64,000 nt of DNA from Hyphomicrobiales bacterium (GCA_900473175.1 UCKM01000006.1:62001-126000); one strand, 5' to 3'; positions 24,360 through 34,208 are shown, counted from the stretch's first letter. Numbers and translations are program-made. Notes: generated by a model not told the origin, from the letters alone.

Positions 24360-25577
24360 ATGAATGACGCACATCAAACTGAAGGCGCCGTTGAATCGCC
24401 CTATTGGCGGCAAAACCTGATCGTGTGCCTGCTCGGCTCGTTCACGACGATCGTCGCCATGACGCTGATCCTTCCCTTCCTTCCGCTTTATGTCGAACAA
24501 CTGGGCGTCAGTGATCACGCCGCCATCGTGCAATGGTCAGGCGTGGCCTATGGCGCCACATTCTTCACCGCCGCACTCGTCGCGCCCCTGTGGGGCCGGC
24601 TGGCGGACCTCTACGGGCGCAAACTCATGCTCATCCGCGCCAGCCTTGGTATGGCAATCGCCATGTCGCTGATCGGCATGGCGACCGACGTCTATCAACT
24701 CGTGTTCTTGCGTCTTCTGACGGGGCTGCTCGGTGGTTATGCCTCGGGGTCCACTGTGCTTGTAGCAACCCAGACACCGAAAGCCCGCACCGGCTGGGCG
24801 CTTGGGACCCTCGCCTCGGGAATCATGGCGGGAAATCTCGTTGGTCCGTTGATCGGCGGTGCTCTTCCGCCCTTGATCGGCATTCGCTGGACATTCTGGC
24901 TCGCAGGTGCGGTTATTTTCGTCACCTTCCTGGCGACAAGCTTTTTCATCAGGGAAGAATGGCGTGCGCCCAAGACGAAGGCCGAGAAGCGGCAGGTCGG
25001 TTGGGCGGCGATTCCGGACAAACGGCCGGTCATGGTCATGCTGCTCGCCGGCATGCTGTTGATGCTGGCCAACATGTCGATCGAGCCGATCATCACTGTC
25101 TATGTCGCCCAGCTCGTCAATGATCCGGCGCGGGTGACCATCGTAGCCGGGCTGGTTATGTCGGCGGCGGCGCTCGGCAGCATCCTCTCTGCATCCCGGT
25201 TGGGGAATCTCGCTGATCGCGTCGGCCATTGGAATGTCATCGTCGCGGCACTTGGCGTTTCCGCACTCCTGCTCATCCCGCAGGCATTCGTGACGCAGGG
25301 CTGGCAATTGATTGTGCTTCGCTTTCTGATGGGCCTGTCGCTCGGCGGACTCCTGCCCTGCATCACCGCCGTGATCCGTCACAACGTCCCGGACAATGCT
25401 GCTGGAACCGTGCTTGGATATGCCACCTCGTCGCAATATGTCGGTCAAGTCGTGGGGCCGCTCGCCGGCGGCTTTGCAGGTGGGCATTTCGGCATGCGCG
25501 CCGTATTCCTTGGTACCAGTATCCTGCTGGCGGGCGCCGCCCTTTACGGCTGGTTGGTACGCCCACGGGATAAGTGA
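24360..25577 (+). CDS. MFS multidrug-type efflux transporter (DHA1 family)
   Basis: A 405-residue major facilitator with 12 predicted helices in two halves. Motif A is clear in the loop between helices 2 and 3 (GRLADLYGRKLMLI), and the drug-antiporter motif C-like glycine-rich segment is in helix 5 (GIMAGNLVGPLIGGALPP). A central cytoplasmic loop (REEWRAPKTKAEKRQVG) separates the halves, and a weaker motif A repeats as SRLGNLADRVG. Substrate unknown; the closest known relatives export drugs or small metabolites. The ribosome site is weak. Confidence 0.9.
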   Translation: MNDAHQTEGAVESPYWRQNLIVCLLGSFTTIVAMTLILPFLPLYVEQLGVSDHAAIVQWSGVAYGATFFTAALVAPLWGRLADLYGRKLMLIRASLGMAIAMSLIGMATDVYQLVFLRLLTGLLGGYASGSTVLVATQTPKARTGWALGTLASGIMAGNLVGPLIGGALPPLIGIRWTFWLAGAVIFVTFLATSFFIREEWRAPKTKAEKRQVGWAAIPDKRPVMVMLLAGMLLMLANMSIEPIITVYVAQLVNDPARVTIVAGLVMSAAALGSILSASRLGNLADRVGHWNVIVAALGVSALLLIPQAFVTQGWQLIVLRFLMGLSLGGLLPCITAVIRHNVPDNAAGTVLGYATSSQYVGQVVGPLAGGFAGGHFGMRAVFLGTSILLAGAALYGWLVRPRDK

Positions 25578-25729
25578 TAGGCTCAACGAGTCGCGTGTGA
25601 TTCGCCGCGATATCTAGCAAGCAGATTTCGCCCAATTGTCATGGAACCAGACTAACTCCGACGCATTAACGTGATTGCTTCAGGACGCAACCAATTGCAA
25701 CCTGACGATCCGACTTCATGGAGGAAGTA

Positions 25730-25987
25730 ATGAACGACAAGCGTTTTCCCCTACCGGTTATGGTTACTCTTGGCGCCGCAGGTCAGCGAGCGGTTTGCAC
25801 GGTTTGGGAAGCGGTAGAATGCCTGCGAACATACTGGCCCTCCAAAAAGGGTCCGAGCTACAGGCGGGCACTGCAAGCCTGCCTTGATGCACTTGACGGC
25901 TGGAAACCCGCGCATAAGGCGCGGCATGCCTTCATCAGTGCCGCGCGCGAGGCGGGCATATTCCTCGACACCCGGTTGCATCAGTAA
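25730..25987 (+). CDS. DUF982 family small protein
   Basis: An 85-residue protein from ATG 25730, chosen over a start four codons upstream because GGAGGAAG precedes it. The DUF982 core VWEAVECLRTYWPSKKGPSYRRALQACLDALDG is intact. This family is largely confined to rhizobia and relatives and usually occurs as many paralogues; function unknown. It is followed by a strong terminator shared with the convergent GMC gene. Confidence 0.88.
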   Translation: MNDKRFPLPVMVTLGAAGQRAVCTVWEAVECLRTYWPSKKGPSYRRALQACLDALDGWKPAHKARHAFISAAREAGIFLDTRLHQ

Positions 25988-25994
25988 TATCCAT

Positions 25995-26016
25995 CGGGGC
26001 GGCATCAGCCGCCCCG
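25995..26016. terminator. Bidirectional terminator between DUF982 and the catabolic operon
   Basis: CGGGGCGGC and GCCGCCCCG form a 9-bp GC stem with the loop ATCA, 7 nt after the DUF982 stop and 11 nt from the stop of the convergent GMC gene. The downstream plus-strand sequence is T-rich (TTCATTTCCC). Confidence 0.7.
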
Positions 26017-26027
26017 TTCATTTCCCG

Positions 26028-27683
26028 TCAGCGTATATTGGCTCGAGCGCGCGGGCGCCGTTCATTCATTTCATGGCTGAAGATTGTCGGCGGCAGCGGA
26101 GCCCGCTCGCGAATGATGTCAGCCCCCTTTTCGCCCATCATGATCGTCGGCGCATTGGTATTGCATGAGGGAACGCGCGGCATGACTGAACTGTCGCATA
26201 CGCGCAGACCTTCGATACCCCGGACTTTAAGCTCAAGATCGACGACGGCCATGGTGTCAGTCCCCATCTTGCAGGTGCCAACCGGGTGGTGGTCGGTCTT
26301 GGCATTGGCGCAGCCATAGTCGAACAATTCCTCGTCAGAGTTGTATTTCGGCCCGGGCAGGCGCTCGGCCATGACAAACGGTTTCAGCGCTGCCTGGCTC
26401 ATGATTTCCCGGGCGATTTTCAGCCCCTCTATCGACATCTTGCGATCATGCGGATCGCTCCAGTAATTGGGGTCGATCAAGGGTGCCGCAGCGGGGTCGT
26501 TCGATTGTAAACGCACCGTGCCGCGCGAGCGCGGATGCAGATAGGCCGAATTCAAGGTTACGCCTGCATTCTTCAGTCGTTCCACGCCTGCCTCGATACC
26601 GGAACCGAGTCCCAGGTGAAACTGGATGTCGGGAGAGCGCGCCTCCGGATCCGCATACCAGAAGCCACCCGTTTCAAACAGGCTCGACGCCACGGGGCCG
26701 GTGCGGAAGAGAACATATTGCAGCCCGGCCCACAGGGTGCGGTGCAGTTTGGCAACCCCGTCATACGTATGGTCGCCCGTGCATTCGCAAATGACGAAGA
26801 GGTCGAGGTGATCCTGCATGTTCTCACCGACGCCGGGCAGATCGTGCGCGACCGGCACGCCAACATCCTTGAGATGATCAGCGGGACCGATGCCTGATTG
26901 AAGCAACAGTTTTGGCGATCCGATCGCGCCGGAACTCACCAGAACTTCGCTGTCTGCCCGCACGATCTCGCGCGCATTGCCGTTGATGATTTCAACACCG
27001 GCGGCACGGCCTTTTTCGACTACGATCCTGGATACCTGTGCACCCATGCGGACAGTCAGGTTCTTGCGATCGCGGATAGGCGCAAGGTAGGCCATGGATG
27101 CTGACGAGCGGCGGTGATCGCGCTGTGTCAGCTGGTAAAAACCCACACCGGCCTGCTGCTGGCCGTTAAAGTCGTGATTATAGGGGATGCCGAGTTCCTG
27201 CCCTGCCCTGATATAGGCATCGCAGATCGGCAATGTGGCCGCTGGCATCGAAACGCCAAGCGGTCCGCCATAATCGTGATAGTCGTCAGCGAAACGCTGG
27301 TTATCCTCGGCACGTTTGAAATAAGGGAGCACATCGCGATAACTCCAACCGGTGCACCCATCTTCCCGCGCCCACAGATCGTAGTCAGTTGCATTTCCAC
27401 GCGTGTAGAGCTGCGCGTTGATGCTTGACCCGCCGCCGATCACCTTGGCCTGCGTATAGCGCAGAACGCGGTTGTTCATATGTTTCTGCGGAACGGTGGA
27501 CCAGCCCCAGCTGGCAACGCCCTTGGTCATCTTGGCAAAGCCGGCCGGCATATGGAACAGCGGGTTCCAATCACCGCCGCCTGCTTCGAGCAACAATACG
27601 GAAACGCCAGGATCTTCGCTCAGTCGGTTTGCGAGTACGCAGCCGGCCGGTCCGGCACCGGTGATAATATAATCGTACGTCAT
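26028..27683 (-). CDS. GMC oxidoreductase, choline/alcohol dehydrogenase type
   Basis: A 551-residue FAD enzyme, the normal size for choline dehydrogenase-like proteins. The FAD-binding GAGPAG is at 9-14, GGSSINAQLYTRG (GMC signature 1) near 84-96, VLVSSGAIGSPKLLLQSGIG (signature 2) near 248-267, and the active-site pair is His in DHHPVGTCKMG and Asn in SCNTNAPTIMMGE. It oxidises a primary or secondary alcohol; the substrate is not identifiable, and betaine synthesis is unlikely because no betaine genes adjoin. It is the last gene of the twelve-gene operon, 1 nt after the SDR. Confidence 0.92.
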   Translation of the reverse strand: MTYDYIITGAGPAGCVLANRLSEDPGVSVLLLEAGGGDWNPLFHMPAGFAKMTKGVASWGWSTVPQKHMNNRVLRYTQAKVIGGGSSINAQLYTRGNATDYDLWAREDGCTGWSYRDVLPYFKRAEDNQRFADDYHDYGGPLGVSMPAATLPICDAYIRAGQELGIPYNHDFNGQQQAGVGFYQLTQRDHRRSSASMAYLAPIRDRKNLTVRMGAQVSRIVVEKGRAAGVEIINGNAREIVRADSEVLVSSGAIGSPKLLLQSGIGPADHLKDVGVPVAHDLPGVGENMQDHLDLFVICECTGDHTYDGVAKLHRTLWAGLQYVLFRTGPVASSLFETGGFWYADPEARSPDIQFHLGLGSGIEAGVERLKNAGVTLNSAYLHPRSRGTVRLQSNDPAAAPLIDPNYWSDPHDRKMSIEGLKIAREIMSQAALKPFVMAERLPGPKYNSDEELFDYGCANAKTDHHPVGTCKMGTDTMAVVDLELKVRGIEGLRVCDSSVMPRVPSCNTNAPTIMMGEKGADIIRERAPLPPTIFSHEMNERRPRARANIR

Positions 27684-27684
27684 T

Positions 27685-28449
27685 CTAGAGCCTGCTTATT
27701 GAAAGGGCGCCATCGGCATTGATGACCGAGCCCGTGGCAAAGTTGAAATCACCGCTGGCGAGCGCAGCAACGATGCGGCCAAGATCGTCGGGTTCGCCCC
27801 AGCGTTTCATTGGCACGAGGCCTTCAGCGATAAGTTTGTCGTACTTGGCGGCAGCAACCGACGTCATGTCGGAGCGGATAATTCCGGGACGCACATCGAA
27901 TACACTGATTCCCTGATCAGCCAGCCGCAGCGCGAGTCCCTGCGTGAACGCGGCGAGCGCCGCCTTGGTCATGCAGTAGTCGAGTCTTTCTGGCGATGTC
28001 ATCTCGGCGGAGACCGAGGTAACATTGATCACTGTGCGTACTACCTGCGCATCCGCGTTTGCCAGCATGGCGCGCAACACAGCCTGTGTGAAGAATACAG
28101 TGCCACGTAAATTGATCGCGAAAATCGCATCATAATTAGCCGGCTCAAGATCAAGAAAATCACCGCGGACCTTCGAACCGATTCCGGCGTTGTTGACGAG
28201 GCAATCGATCCGGCCATGTTTGTCCAGAACGCGATTCACTGTGGTGGCGTGGCCTCCAAGATCGGCAATATCGGCTTCAATGAATACAACCTTGGCACCC
28301 AGCCTCTCCAGCGCCAATACAGCTCCCCGGCTGGTTTCGTCATTGACAATGTCAGTGATTGCCAGGTCGAAACCCTTGGCGGCGAGGGCCTTTGCAATGC
28401 CAAGGCCGATGCCGCGCCTGGCGCCGGTAACGAGTGCGACCGGCTTCAT
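27685..28449 (-). CDS. Short-chain dehydrogenase/reductase
   Basis: A 254-residue classical SDR. The start is ATG 28449, which overlaps the preceding GMC stop by 4 nt and has AAGGA 9 nt upstream; the frame stays open far upstream inside the GMC gene but that extension is not protein-like. TGARRGIG is at 8-15, NNAG at 86-89, the catalytic Ser145 or Ser147, Tyr158, Lys162. It probably oxidises or reduces a keto/hydroxy intermediate between the two GMC steps. Confidence 0.92.
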   Translation of the reverse strand: MKPVALVTGARRGIGLGIAKALAAKGFDLAITDIVNDETSRGAVLALERLGAKVVFIEADIADLGGHATTVNRVLDKHGRIDCLVNNAGIGSKVRGDFLDLEPANYDAIFAINLRGTVFFTQAVLRAMLANADAQVVRTVINVTSVSAEMTSPERLDYCMTKAALAAFTQGLALRLADQGISVFDVRPGIIRSDMTSVAAAKYDKLIAEGLVPMKRWGEPDDLGRIVAALASGDFNFATGSVINADGALSISRL

Positions 28450-29972
28450 TGGGCAAGGTCCTTCGATACGATATGATCGGCAACACGCAGCGCCTGTGCC
28501 GCGATCGTCAGCGCCGGGTTGACCGCCGCAGAGGTCGGCAGGAAGGCGGCATCGACAACGAACAGGTTGGGATGATCGAAGGCGCGGCAATAGACATCGA
28601 GCGGGGCCGTTGCCGGATCCGTGCCCATGCGAATGGTCCCACACTGGTGCGATGGCGTCTTGCGGTCGAACGCCTTGGACAGAACCAGCGGAAATCCAGC
28701 AGCGCGCAAAACCGTCTTGATCTGCGCGACCAACTTCTGATGCGCCGGCCAGTTGCTGCGTATCCATTCGAGGATGATCTTGTCGCCATCAATGCGCACC
28801 CGGCTCTCGGGTTTCGGCACATCCTCGCTCATGGCGAGAAAATCCACCGTGTGCGCGCAGAATCGGTCGAGCGCCCACTCAGGAACCAGCTTCAGATCGG
28901 ATTTCAGAACCGGGCCGCTGATCCGTCCCAGCAGCTGCACATTACCAAGCGGCGCGCCGCCATTTCCATCGGACAGATAGAAATCATTGAAGCCGAAGGT
29001 TTTTTGATAAACCGAGTCGTTCTTGAAACGCGGATCGAAGCCGATTACCGCCGAAAGGTTGTGATTCATGAAATTGCGTCCGACCTGATCTGAGCGATTG
29101 GCGATCCCTGCCGGATTTGCGTCATTGGCCGAACGCAGCAACAGAACGGCAGACTGCACTGCGCCCGCGGAAAGAATGACAAGCTTCGGTCTGATGACCA
29201 AACTCGAACCGTCTTCCTCGTAGTGCACCGTGGTGATGGTCTTGCCATCCGGCGTTGTTTCGAGCCGTGTCACGCGGGCCTTGGTTTCCAGCCGCACATT
29301 CTCATGTGCCAGCGCCGCGGCGAGTGCCGTTGTCTCGGCATCCATCTTGCCATTGAAGCTATTGGGATGCGCGTCCCAGGGCGTCTTGCCATGGGCAAGC
29401 CAGGTATCGATATCGACGCCGAGCGGCAAGGAAGCCGGGTGCACGCCGACGGCTTTCAACCGTTTACGCAGAGCTGCTATCGGTGCTTCATCAGGTACTG
29501 CCGGAAAATCATAGGGCGCCGAGTGATGCGGTTCGGTGGGATCCTCGCCCAATGTTCCGCGAACCTGAAACAGCGCTTCCGCCTTGCTATACCAGGGCTC
29601 AAGTTCTTCGTAGGCAAAAGGCCAGGCCGGTGAGACACCCTCGAGGTGTTGCATTTCCTCGAAATCCTCGGCGCGATACCGCGTCAGCACGGCTCCGTAA
29701 AATTTCGAATTGCCTCCAACATTGTAGTAGTTGCCGGGGTTGAATGGCTTCCCGGCCTCGTCATACCAGTTTTCCTTGGGACGAAAGAACCCCTTTTGAA
29801 AAATTGCGCGTGGATCACGGTTCTCCGGCCGATCGGCAAGGTGGTCACCGGCTTCGAGGATGACGATCTCCACCCCGGAACCGGCCAGCCCCGCCGCTAT
29901 TGTCGATCCGCCTATACCAGAGCCGATAATGACAATATCTGGAGTTGGTCCCGGTTGCAGCTTGGAGTTCAT
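28446..29972 (-). CDS. GMC oxidoreductase of the pyranose/glucoside-oxidising type
   Basis: A 508-residue flavoprotein clearly different from the other GMC enzyme of this operon. FAD motif GSGIGGS is at 17-23, the substrate-binding region has YYNVGGNSKFYGAVLTRYRAEDF, and the active-site pair is His in SHQCGTIRMG and Asn in AAVNPALT. The layout resembles the fructose/gluconate/pyranose-dehydrogenase branch, so a sugar or sugar derivative is the likely substrate (inference). The lack of a Tat signal argues for a cytoplasmic enzyme. It starts 12 nt after the ATPase gene. Confidence 0.88.
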   Translation of the reverse strand: MNSKLQPGPTPDIVIIGSGIGGSTIAAGLAGSGVEIVILEAGDHLADRPENRDPRAIFQKGFFRPKENWYDEAGKPFNPGNYYNVGGNSKFYGAVLTRYRAEDFEEMQHLEGVSPAWPFAYEELEPWYSKAEALFQVRGTLGEDPTEPHHSAPYDFPAVPDEAPIAALRKRLKAVGVHPASLPLGVDIDTWLAHGKTPWDAHPNSFNGKMDAETTALAAALAHENVRLETKARVTRLETTPDGKTITTVHYEEDGSSLVIRPKLVILSAGAVQSAVLLLRSANDANPAGIANRSDQVGRNFMNHNLSAVIGFDPRFKNDSVYQKTFGFNDFYLSDGNGGAPLGNVQLLGRISGPVLKSDLKLVPEWALDRFCAHTVDFLAMSEDVPKPESRVRIDGDKIILEWIRSNWPAHQKLVAQIKTVLRAAGFPLVLSKAFDRKTPSHQCGTIRMGTDPATAPLDVYCRAFDHPNLFVVDAAFLPTSAAVNPALTIAAQALRVADHIVSKDLAQ

Positions 29973-29984
29973 GTCAATCAGTCG

Positions 29985-31103
29985 TCAGGCGCCAATGCGC
30001 AATTGCGATTGTGGATCGAAGAAGACCGCCTTGTCGAGATTGAACGCCAGCGCCGTCTTCTGCCCCGCGACGATGGGAGCGTCCGCCCGCAGACGCGCGA
30101 CGACTTCCTTGCCGCCGAGTTTCGTGACCGCGAATGTGTCGGAACCCGCCGGCTCCACCACCTCGATCAGGCATTCGCCCTCGACGAGCGATCCCGCGTT
30201 GCGATCAGCGCCGTCGGGGTCAGTCAGGGCTTCGGGGCGAATACCGAAGATAACGTCCTTGCCCGCAAAACTGACGAGGCCGCTATTGGTCTTCTTGATC
30301 GGCAGCCGCAGCGGGGTGGCGTCAGGACGGTCAAGTACGACATGCAGGTCGGAGGCACTGCCTTCGATCTTGGCCTTGAGCAGGTTCATCGCCGGTGATC
30401 CCATGAAGTCGGCAACGAACAGATTGGTCGGATTGTTATAGATCTCGGCAGGCGTGCCAAACTGCTGCAGAACGCCGTCCTTGAGCACGGCAATCTTCGT
30501 CGCCAGCGTCATCGCTTCGATCTGGTCGTGCGTAACATAGACGATCGTGGTCTTCATGCGCTGATGGAGGCGCTTGATCTCGGTCCGCATATCCACGCGC
30601 AGCTTGGCGTCGAGATTGGAAAGCGGCTCGTCGAACAGGAACACTTGCGGGTTGCGCACAAGGGCACGGCCCATGGCGACGCGCTGGCGCTGGCCACCGG
30701 AAAGCTGGCTCGGCTTGCGGTCGAGCAGATGGCCGATCTGCAGCATGTCCGCGACCTTTTTGATCGCCTTTTCCCGCTCGGCCTTGGCAATGCCGCGGAT
30801 CTCCATGCCGAACGCGATGTTTCCGGCAACGGTCATATTGGGATAAAGCGCATAGGACTGGAAGACCATGGCGATATCGCGCTTGGACGGGTGCAGCCCG
30901 CTGATCGACTTGCCTTTGATCGAAATGTCGCCGGAGGTAATCGGTTCGAGGCCGGCAATGGTGTTAAGCAGCGTGGACTTGCCGCAGCCCGACGGGCCGA
31001 CGAGCACGAGGAACCCGCCCTCGTCGATCTCGATGTTGATATCCTTGAGGATCGGCACATTGCCGTAGGATTTATGCAGGTCTTTGATCTGGAGAAATGA
31101 CAT
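29985..31103 (-). CDS. Carbohydrate ABC transporter ATPase (UgpC/MalK/MsmK class)
   Basis: A 372-residue ATPase with a complete domain: Walker [10 protein letters not shown] near 37-45, Q-loop in [18 protein letters not shown] near 134, Walker [12 protein letters not shown] and the H-loop YVTHDQIEA. The C-terminal TOBE region (FGIRPEAL onwards) is full length, so it can serve as a regulatory domain as in MalK. It is the energy subunit for the two permeases immediately upstream in the operon. Confidence 0.95.
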   Translation of the reverse strand: MSFLQIKDLHKSYGNVPILKDINIEIDEGGFLVLVGPSGCGKSTLLNTIAGLEPITSGDISIKGKSISGLHPSKRDIAMVFQSYALYPNMTVAGNIAFGMEIRGIAKAEREKAIKKVADMLQIGHLLDRKPSQLSGGQRQRVAMGRALVRNPQVFLFDEPLSNLDAKLRVDMRTEIKRLHQRMKTTIVYVTHDQIEAMTLATKIAVLKDGVLQQFGTPAEIYNNPTNLFVADFMGSPAMNLLKAKIEGSASDLHVVLDRPDATPLRLPIKKTNSGLVSFAGKDVIFGIRPEALTDPDGADRNAGSLVEGECLIEVVEPAGSDTFAVTKLGGKEVVARLRADAPIVAGQKTALAFNLDKAVFFDPQSQLRIGA

Positions 31104-31107
31104 TGAT

Positions 31108-31989
31108 TTATCCCTTCACGGCGCCGGACATGAGGCCGCGGACGAAGTACCGTCCGGAAACGATGTAGACGATGAGCGTTGGCAGCGCGGCAAGTATCGC
31201 GCCGGCGAAATGCACGTTGTATTCCTTCACACCCGTCGACGAGTTGACAAGGTTGTTGAGCGCGACCGTCATGGGCGTGCTGCTGAAGCCGGAGAAAGAA
31301 GCACCGAACAGGAAGTCGTTCCAGATGTTGGTGAACTGCCAGATAACCGAAACGACAATGATGGGCCCCGACGACGGCAGTAGAATGCGGCGGAATATCT
31401 GGAAGAAGCTCGCGCCATCGATCTGCGCAGCACGGACCAGTTCCGTCGGGAACGCTTCATAATAATTGCGAAAATAGAGCGTGGTGAAACCGAGACCATA
31501 GATGATGTGAACGAAGATCAGGCCCTGGATGGTTCCTGCCATGCCGAGCAGTCCGAGCATGCGTGCCATCGGGATCAGCACGATCTGGAATGGAATGAAA
31601 CAGCCCAGCAGCAGCATGCCGAACATGACATTGGACCCGCGAAACTTCCACTTGGTCAGAACGTAGCCGTTGAGCGCGCCGACGACAGTCGAGATGGCGA
31701 CGGCAGGGATCACCATCAGGATGGAATTGATGAAATAGGGCCGCAGGCCGGTTGGCTGAACACCGATCTGCGCGGTGGACCAGGCGGAAAGCCAGGGCTC
31801 GATGGTCCATTCGTGGGGCGGCGACAGCATGCCCCCCTGGCGGATTTCATCCAGCGTCTTCAGCGAATTGACCACCATCACGTAGAGTGGCAACAGGTAG
31901 TAGAACGCGAAGATCAAAAGCGCGGTATAGATCAGGACACGCGTGAGCTTGCCGCTTGAGATCGCATTGTCTGGGCTCGGAGCGCTCAT
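31108..31989 (-). CDS. Carbohydrate ABC transporter permease (MalG class)
   Basis: Inner-membrane permease, 293 residues, six hydrophobic segments. The EAA motif is YYEAFPTELVRAAQIDGASFFQIFRRILLP, with the invariant EAA-DG spacing. It ends in SGRYFVRGLMSGAVKG, the usual MalG-type C-terminus. Its start overlaps the stop of the other permease by 4 nt. Closest in pattern to glucose/mannose-type importers. Confidence 0.94.
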   Translation of the reverse strand: MSAPSPDNAISSGKLTRVLIYTALLIFAFYYLLPLYVMVVNSLKTLDEIRQGGMLSPPHEWTIEPWLSAWSTAQIGVQPTGLRPYFINSILMVIPAVAISTVVGALNGYVLTKWKFRGSNVMFGMLLLGCFIPFQIVLIPMARMLGLLGMAGTIQGLIFVHIIYGLGFTTLYFRNYYEAFPTELVRAAQIDGASFFQIFRRILLPSSGPIIVVSVIWQFTNIWNDFLFGASFSGFSSTPMTVALNNLVNSSTGVKEYNVHFAGAILAALPTLIVYIVSGRYFVRGLMSGAVKG

Positions 31990-32864
31990 TTGCTGCCTCC
32001 CCTGATTTCAGAATAGAGATAGGGAATGATGATCGAGAAGATCATCATCAGCATGATGATGGCTGACGAGGCACCGATACCCATTGAATTGCGTGTGAAC
32101 GTATAGGAGTACATGAATGTCGCGGGCAGTTCGGTCGCCTGACCGGGACCGCCGCCGGTCAATGCAATCACAAGGTCATAGGCCTTGATGGCAAGGTGCG
32201 CGAGCACGACGAAGGCTGAGAGGAACACCGGGCGCATCAGCGGAATGATGATGCGGCGGTAGATCATGCCAGTCGACGCGCCATCGATCTGCGCCGCCTT
32301 GATGATTTCATTGTCGACGCCGCGCAGGCCGGCCAAAAACATGGCCATGACGAAGCCCGAGGACTGCCAGACGGCGGCGATCACAACCGTGTAGATCGCC
32401 ATTTTGGAGTCCTTGATCCAGTTGAAGGCAAAGCTCGTCCAGCCCCACTGATGCATGGTGTTTTCAAGGCCGATGCCTGGATCGAGGAACCATTTCCAGG
32501 CAACGCCGGTCACGATGAACGACAATGCCATCGGATAGAGATAGATCGGCCGCAGGAAGCCCTCGATACGGATTTTCTGGTCGAGCAGAATGGCAAGGCC
32601 AAGGCCGATAATCGTGCAGATGATGATGTAAAGCGAAGCAAATATGCCGAGATTGGTTATGGCACGCCACCAATGCGGCAGAGCCCAGAGCTTGCGATAG
32701 TTCTCCAGGCCGACAAAGCCATAGGATGGCAGCATCTTGCTATCGGTCAGGGACAAGATCCCAGTATAAGCGATGAAGCCGTAGACAAAGATCAGCACGA
32801 TTAAAAAACTCGGGCCCAACACCAGCTTGGGTATAAGGTCCTGTATGCGGCTGCGGGTATCCAT
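31986..32864 (-). CDS. Carbohydrate ABC transporter permease (MalF class)
   Basis: A 292-residue permease without the long periplasmic insert of E. coli MalF. Six hydrophobic segments, a periplasmic loop after TM1 (SLTDSKMLPSYGFVGLENYRKLW), and the EAA loop GLRGVDNEIIKAAQIDGASTGMIYRRIIIPLMRP. It follows the binding-protein gene after a 96-bp gap that holds a strong stem-loop. Confidence 0.94.
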   Translation of the reverse strand: MDTRSRIQDLIPKLVLGPSFLIVLIFVYGFIAYTGILSLTDSKMLPSYGFVGLENYRKLWALPHWWRAITNLGIFASLYIIICTIIGLGLAILLDQKIRIEGFLRPIYLYPMALSFIVTGVAWKWFLDPGIGLENTMHQWGWTSFAFNWIKDSKMAIYTVVIAAVWQSSGFVMAMFLAGLRGVDNEIIKAAQIDGASTGMIYRRIIIPLMRPVFLSAFVVLAHLAIKAYDLVIALTGGGPGQATELPATFMYSYTFTRNSMGIGASSAIIMLMMIFSIIIPYLYSEIRGGSK

Positions 32865-32922
32865 AGCCTCACCTCTTAATTCTATTTCGAATTTTTATCA
32901 TTGCCGCGAAAGCCGCGGGAAA

Positions 32923-32952
32923 TCTGTCCGGGGCGACGACGCCCCGGACAGA
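32923..32952 (-). terminator. Very stable stem-loop between binding-protein and permease genes
   Basis: TCTGTCCGGGGCG and CGCCCCGGACAGA form a perfect 13-bp stem with a 4-nt loop, just after the binding-protein stop (32961) and before the permease start (32864). A short TTT follows on the minus strand. It probably causes partial termination or protects the binding-protein message. Confidence 0.7.
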
Positions 32953-32960
32953 AAGCTGGA

Positions 32961-34208
32961 TTACTTCGCAGCATCCACGGCGGAAACAAGTTCCTTGACC
33001 GCTTGGTCCGAGGTCAGATCACCGTTGAACTCGCGGGTGACGACGTCATAGATCGCGTTCTTCACGGAAGCCGGAACTGCATAGCCATGGGCCATGGAGC
33101 CATAGAGCGTGCCGCCCTTGCTTGCTTCGGCAAGATCCTTGATGGCCTTCTTGCCGCAAGCATCGAATGCAGTATCCGGAACATCGGTGCGAGCCGGAGC
33201 AGAGCCCTTGACCACGTTGAAGGCCGACTGGAAGGTCGGGCTTTCAATAGCGGACGCCATGATCAGCTGGTTCTTGTGTTCCGCATCGCTCTTCTTGAAG
33301 AACAGGAACTGGTCGGAGTTGAAGGTTACCGAGCCCTGTGTACCTGGGAAACGCATGCACACGAAGTCCTTGCCGGGTTCCTTCTTGGCCTTGACGAATT
33401 CGCCCTTGGCCCAGTCGCCCATGAACTGCATGCCGGCCTTGCCTTCGATGACCATCGTGGAAGCAAGGTTCCAGTCGCGACCGGAGAAATTGTCATCCAC
33501 GTAGCTGCGCAGCTTGGTCATGCGGTCGAAAGCTTCCTTCATCTTGTCGCCGCCCAAAGCCTGGGGATCGAGATCGATGAAAGCTGCCTTGTAGAAGTCG
33601 TTGCCGAGGGAAAGAACGACCGCGTCGAAGATCGTCGCATCCTGCCAGGGCTGGCCGCCATGGGCGATCGGCGTGATCCCCTGTTCCTTGAACTTGTCGA
33701 GAAGAGCGATCAGCTCATCCCAGTTTGCGGGCTCCTTGCCGCCTGCCTTGTCGAGGGCGGCCTTGTTGATCCAGATCCAGTTGGTCGAGTGAACGTTGAC
33801 CGGTGCAGCGATCCAGTGGCCGTCATATTTGGAGAATTTCTGCAAGGCTTCAGGAATGACGTCGCCCCACTTTTCCTTCTCCGCAACGTCATCGACGTTA
33901 GTAAGCGCGCCCTGCTTTGCCCAGTCGGTGATGTCGAAACCAAGCGACTGCACGGACGTTGGCGGATTGCCCGCCGTAACGCGAGCGCGCAGAACGGTCA
34001 TCGCTTCCGAACCGCCACCGCCGGCAACCGGCATGTCCGACCAGGTGATGCCCTTGGTTTCAAGATCCTTCTTCAGAACTTCCAGCGCGGTTGCTTCGCC
34101 GCCGGATGTCCACCAATGCAGGACTTCGACGTTTTCGGCTGCGCGAGCCACCGTTGCCGTGCCGAGCAGCATGGCTGCTGCAGCGACCGTATTCATCCAC
34201 TTTTTCAT
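32961..34208 (-). CDS. Carbohydrate ABC transporter substrate-binding protein (glucose/mannose type)
   Basis: A 415-residue family-1 binding protein. I start at ATG 34208, which has GGGAGG 8 nt upstream and a Sec signal peptide ([23 protein letters not shown]). The mature N-terminus [24 protein letters not shown] and [29 protein letters not shown] is the pattern of glucose/mannose-binding proteins of the Pseudomonas GtsA and Thermus type. Predicted ligand: glucose or a glucose-like pyranose or glycoside. Its operon partners (GMC oxidoreductases, CoA enzymes) are unusual for a plain glucose importer. Confidence 0.92.
   Translation of the reverse strand: MKKWMNTVAAAAMLLGTATVARAAENVEVLHWWTSGGEATALEVLKKDLETKGITWSDMPVAGGGGSEAMTVLRARVTAGNPPTSVQSLGFDITDWAKQGALTNVDDVAEKEKWGDVIPEALQKFSKYDGHWIAAPVNVHSTNWIWINKAALDKAGGKEPANWDELIALLDKFKEQGITPIAHGGQPWQDATIFDAVVLSLGNDFYKAAFIDLDPQALGGDKMKEAFDRMTKLRSYVDDNFSGRDWNLASTMVIEGKAGMQFMGDWAKGEFVKAKKEPGKDFVCMRFPGTQGSVTFNSDQFLFFKKSDAEHKNQLIMASAIESPTFQSAFNVVKGSAPARTDVPDTAFDACGKKAIKDLAEASKGGTLYGSMAHGYAVPASVKNAIYDVVTREFNGDLTSDQAVKELVSAVDAAK

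Noticed and set aside
24537-25586. Long open frame antisense to the MFS transporter
   Set aside because: Its translation is low-complexity, Arg/His/Asp-rich and without family motifs, while the plus strand encodes a full transporter with motif A. Typical shadow frame of high-GC DNA.
28450-28767. N-terminal extension of the SDR at 27685
   Set aside because: The frame stays open upstream but lies inside the GMC gene in another frame and reads as unstructured Arg/Gly/Ala sequence. ATG 28449 with AAGGA and a 4-nt overlap is the natural start.
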